A stretch of 5,865 nt of DNA from Acidimicrobiaceae bacterium. Lineage in GTDB: Bacteria > Actinomycetota > Acidimicrobiia > Acidimicrobiales > Ilumatobacteraceae. Below the pieces are notes generated by a model that worked only from the letters and a program-made list of their open reading frames with translations, ran no database searches and was not told the origin of the DNA. The translations under genes were made by a program, and so were the position numbers. Below are positions 5,585 through 5,865 of the stretch, in pieces. The stretch lies in NCBI GenBank assembly GCA_003455715.1, contig DMQJ01000394.1, positions 413 to 6,277 of the forward strand. Direction: 5' to 3'. Within the stretch, counting starts at the first letter, position 1, and each line of letters begins with the position of its first letter.

Positions 5585-5610
5585 GTGGCGGGAGACGCCG
5601 TGGCCGCCAC
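5585..5610 (+). terminator. Hairpin after the YnfA gene, possible terminator
   Basis: GTGGCGG (5585-5591) pairs with CCGCCAC (5604-5610) across a 12-base loop, starting 7 bases after the YnfA stop. There is no T-run, so this is a weak candidate in GC-rich DNA, though its place at an operon end is right. Confidence 0.35.
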
Positions 5611-5704
5611 ACCCACTGCGGCGAGCACACTTTCAGCAGCGTGTCAGCACGACTCGCACCCACCAACGCAGATGTGATCTTGGCGTCGCTCAGGAGCTGC
5701 CGCA

Positions 5705-5726
5705 TACAACAGTCGTACAACACGAC
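5705..5726. repeat. Short direct and inverted repeats
   Basis: TACAAC occurs at 5705-5710 and 5716-5721, 11 bases apart (about one helix turn). GTCGT (5712-5716) pairs with ACGAC (5722-5726). Short repeats in phase near a putative attachment site could be protein-binding sites such as integrase arm sites, but their length allows chance occurrence. Confidence 0.3.
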
Positions 5727-5842
5727 GAGAACCAACGGGATCCCACCAACGCCTACGACAGCGGCGCTCGCCAGCCCAGAAACACAGGTTCATCAGGCAG
5801 AACGCCCATGAGCGCCTACCGGCTCCCACGGGCATCGGCGCA

Positions 5843-5865
5843 CTCATAACCCGAAGGTCGCAGGT
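5843..5865 (+). other. 3' half of a CAU-anticodon tRNA (probable attachment site), cut by window end
   Basis: CTCATAA (5843-5849) reads as an anticodon loop with anticodon CAT. It is followed by CCCGA (5850-5854, 3' anticodon stem), AGGTC (5855-5859, variable loop), GCAGG (5860-5864, 5' T stem) and T54 at 5865. The 5' partner expected for CCCGA is TCGGG, but the window has GCGCA there, and no D-arm or acceptor stem occurs upstream. So only the 3' half, starting at the anticodon loop, is tRNA-like. That is the usual overlap kept when a tyrosine-integrase element inserts into a tRNA gene. Met or Ile identity cannot be decided. Confidence 0.6.

Larger units (their letters stand above)
5579..5842. 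other. Region without a convincing gene
   Basis: Open frames here lack family features, ribosome sites and the codon bias of the neighbouring genes; the minus-strand frame at 5644-5847 is Arg/Cys/Trp-rich, typical of a spurious frame. The stretch from about 5700 is less GC-rich than the coding part and holds short repeats. This would suit the non-coding end of an integrated element next to its attachment site. Confidence 0.55.

Noticed and set aside
5780..5842. A complete tRNA gene ending past the window
   Set aside because: No D-arm or acceptor 5' strand is visible and the 5' anticodon arm (GCGCA) cannot pair with CCCGA, so only a 3' fragment is supported.
5644..5847. Minus-strand open frame of 67 codons, rich in Cys, Arg and Trp
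   Set aside because: No ribosome site, no recognisable family, composition typical of an antisense frame in GC-rich DNA, and it runs into the tRNA-like fragment.
1..5865. CRISPR array, insertion sequence or transposase
   Set aside because: No regularly spaced repeats, terminal inverted repeats or transposase motifs were seen on either strand.

Overview
The window is GC-rich DNA with strong GC bias at third codon positions. Together with the MerR-type promoters, a probable leaderless transcript and the protein families present, this suggests an actinobacterium (an Acidimicrobiia-like or other environmental lineage is plausible). The sequence alone does not fix the species. It reads as a compact metal- and thiol-stress cluster, probably accessory DNA, because the right edge carries a fragment that matches the 3' half of a CAU-anticodon tRNA, as left by tRNA-targeted integration.

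Layout, left to right. (1) 2-1412, plus strand: the C-terminal part of a P1B-type heavy-metal ATPase, entering from the left, overlaps a DUF3703 gene by 8 bases. (2) 1468-2367, plus: a Tat-type lipoprotein with a beta-sandwich-like domain and a thioredoxin-like domain with a CX4C centre. It converges with (3) 2409-2813, minus: a small lipoprotein c-type cytochrome. (4) 2882-3172, plus: a small Pro/Thr/Glu-rich protein with one C-terminal membrane helix. (5) 3336-3785, minus, and 3882-4262, plus: a divergent pair of an uncharacterised double-cysteine protein and a MerR metal sensor (MerR-1), separated by a clear MerR-type operator-promoter. (6) 4342-4677: a small Cys-rich two-helix membrane protein under its own MerR-type promoter. 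(7) 4744-5214: a second MerR regulator (MerR-2) under a nearly identical promoter whose predicted start point falls on the ATG. (8) 5246-5578: a YnfA/UPF0060 four-helix membrane protein, probably cotranscribed with MerR-2. (9) 5579-5865: no convincing gene, ending in the partial tRNA at 5843-5865.

How the parts may work together (inference): the ATPase would export a divalent soft or transition metal. MerR-1 would switch on the cysteine-pair protein. MerR-2 would switch on itself, YnfA and the Cys-rich membrane protein. The membrane protein and MerR-2 share a Cys-rich motif and near-identical promoters, so they look like one sensor-transporter module. The lipoprotein and cytochrome would act outside the membrane in thiol or electron-transfer chemistry. 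The least described parts are the two small cysteine proteins at 3336-3785 and 4342-4677 and the set of three related 20-bp-spacer promoters that tie them to the two regulators.
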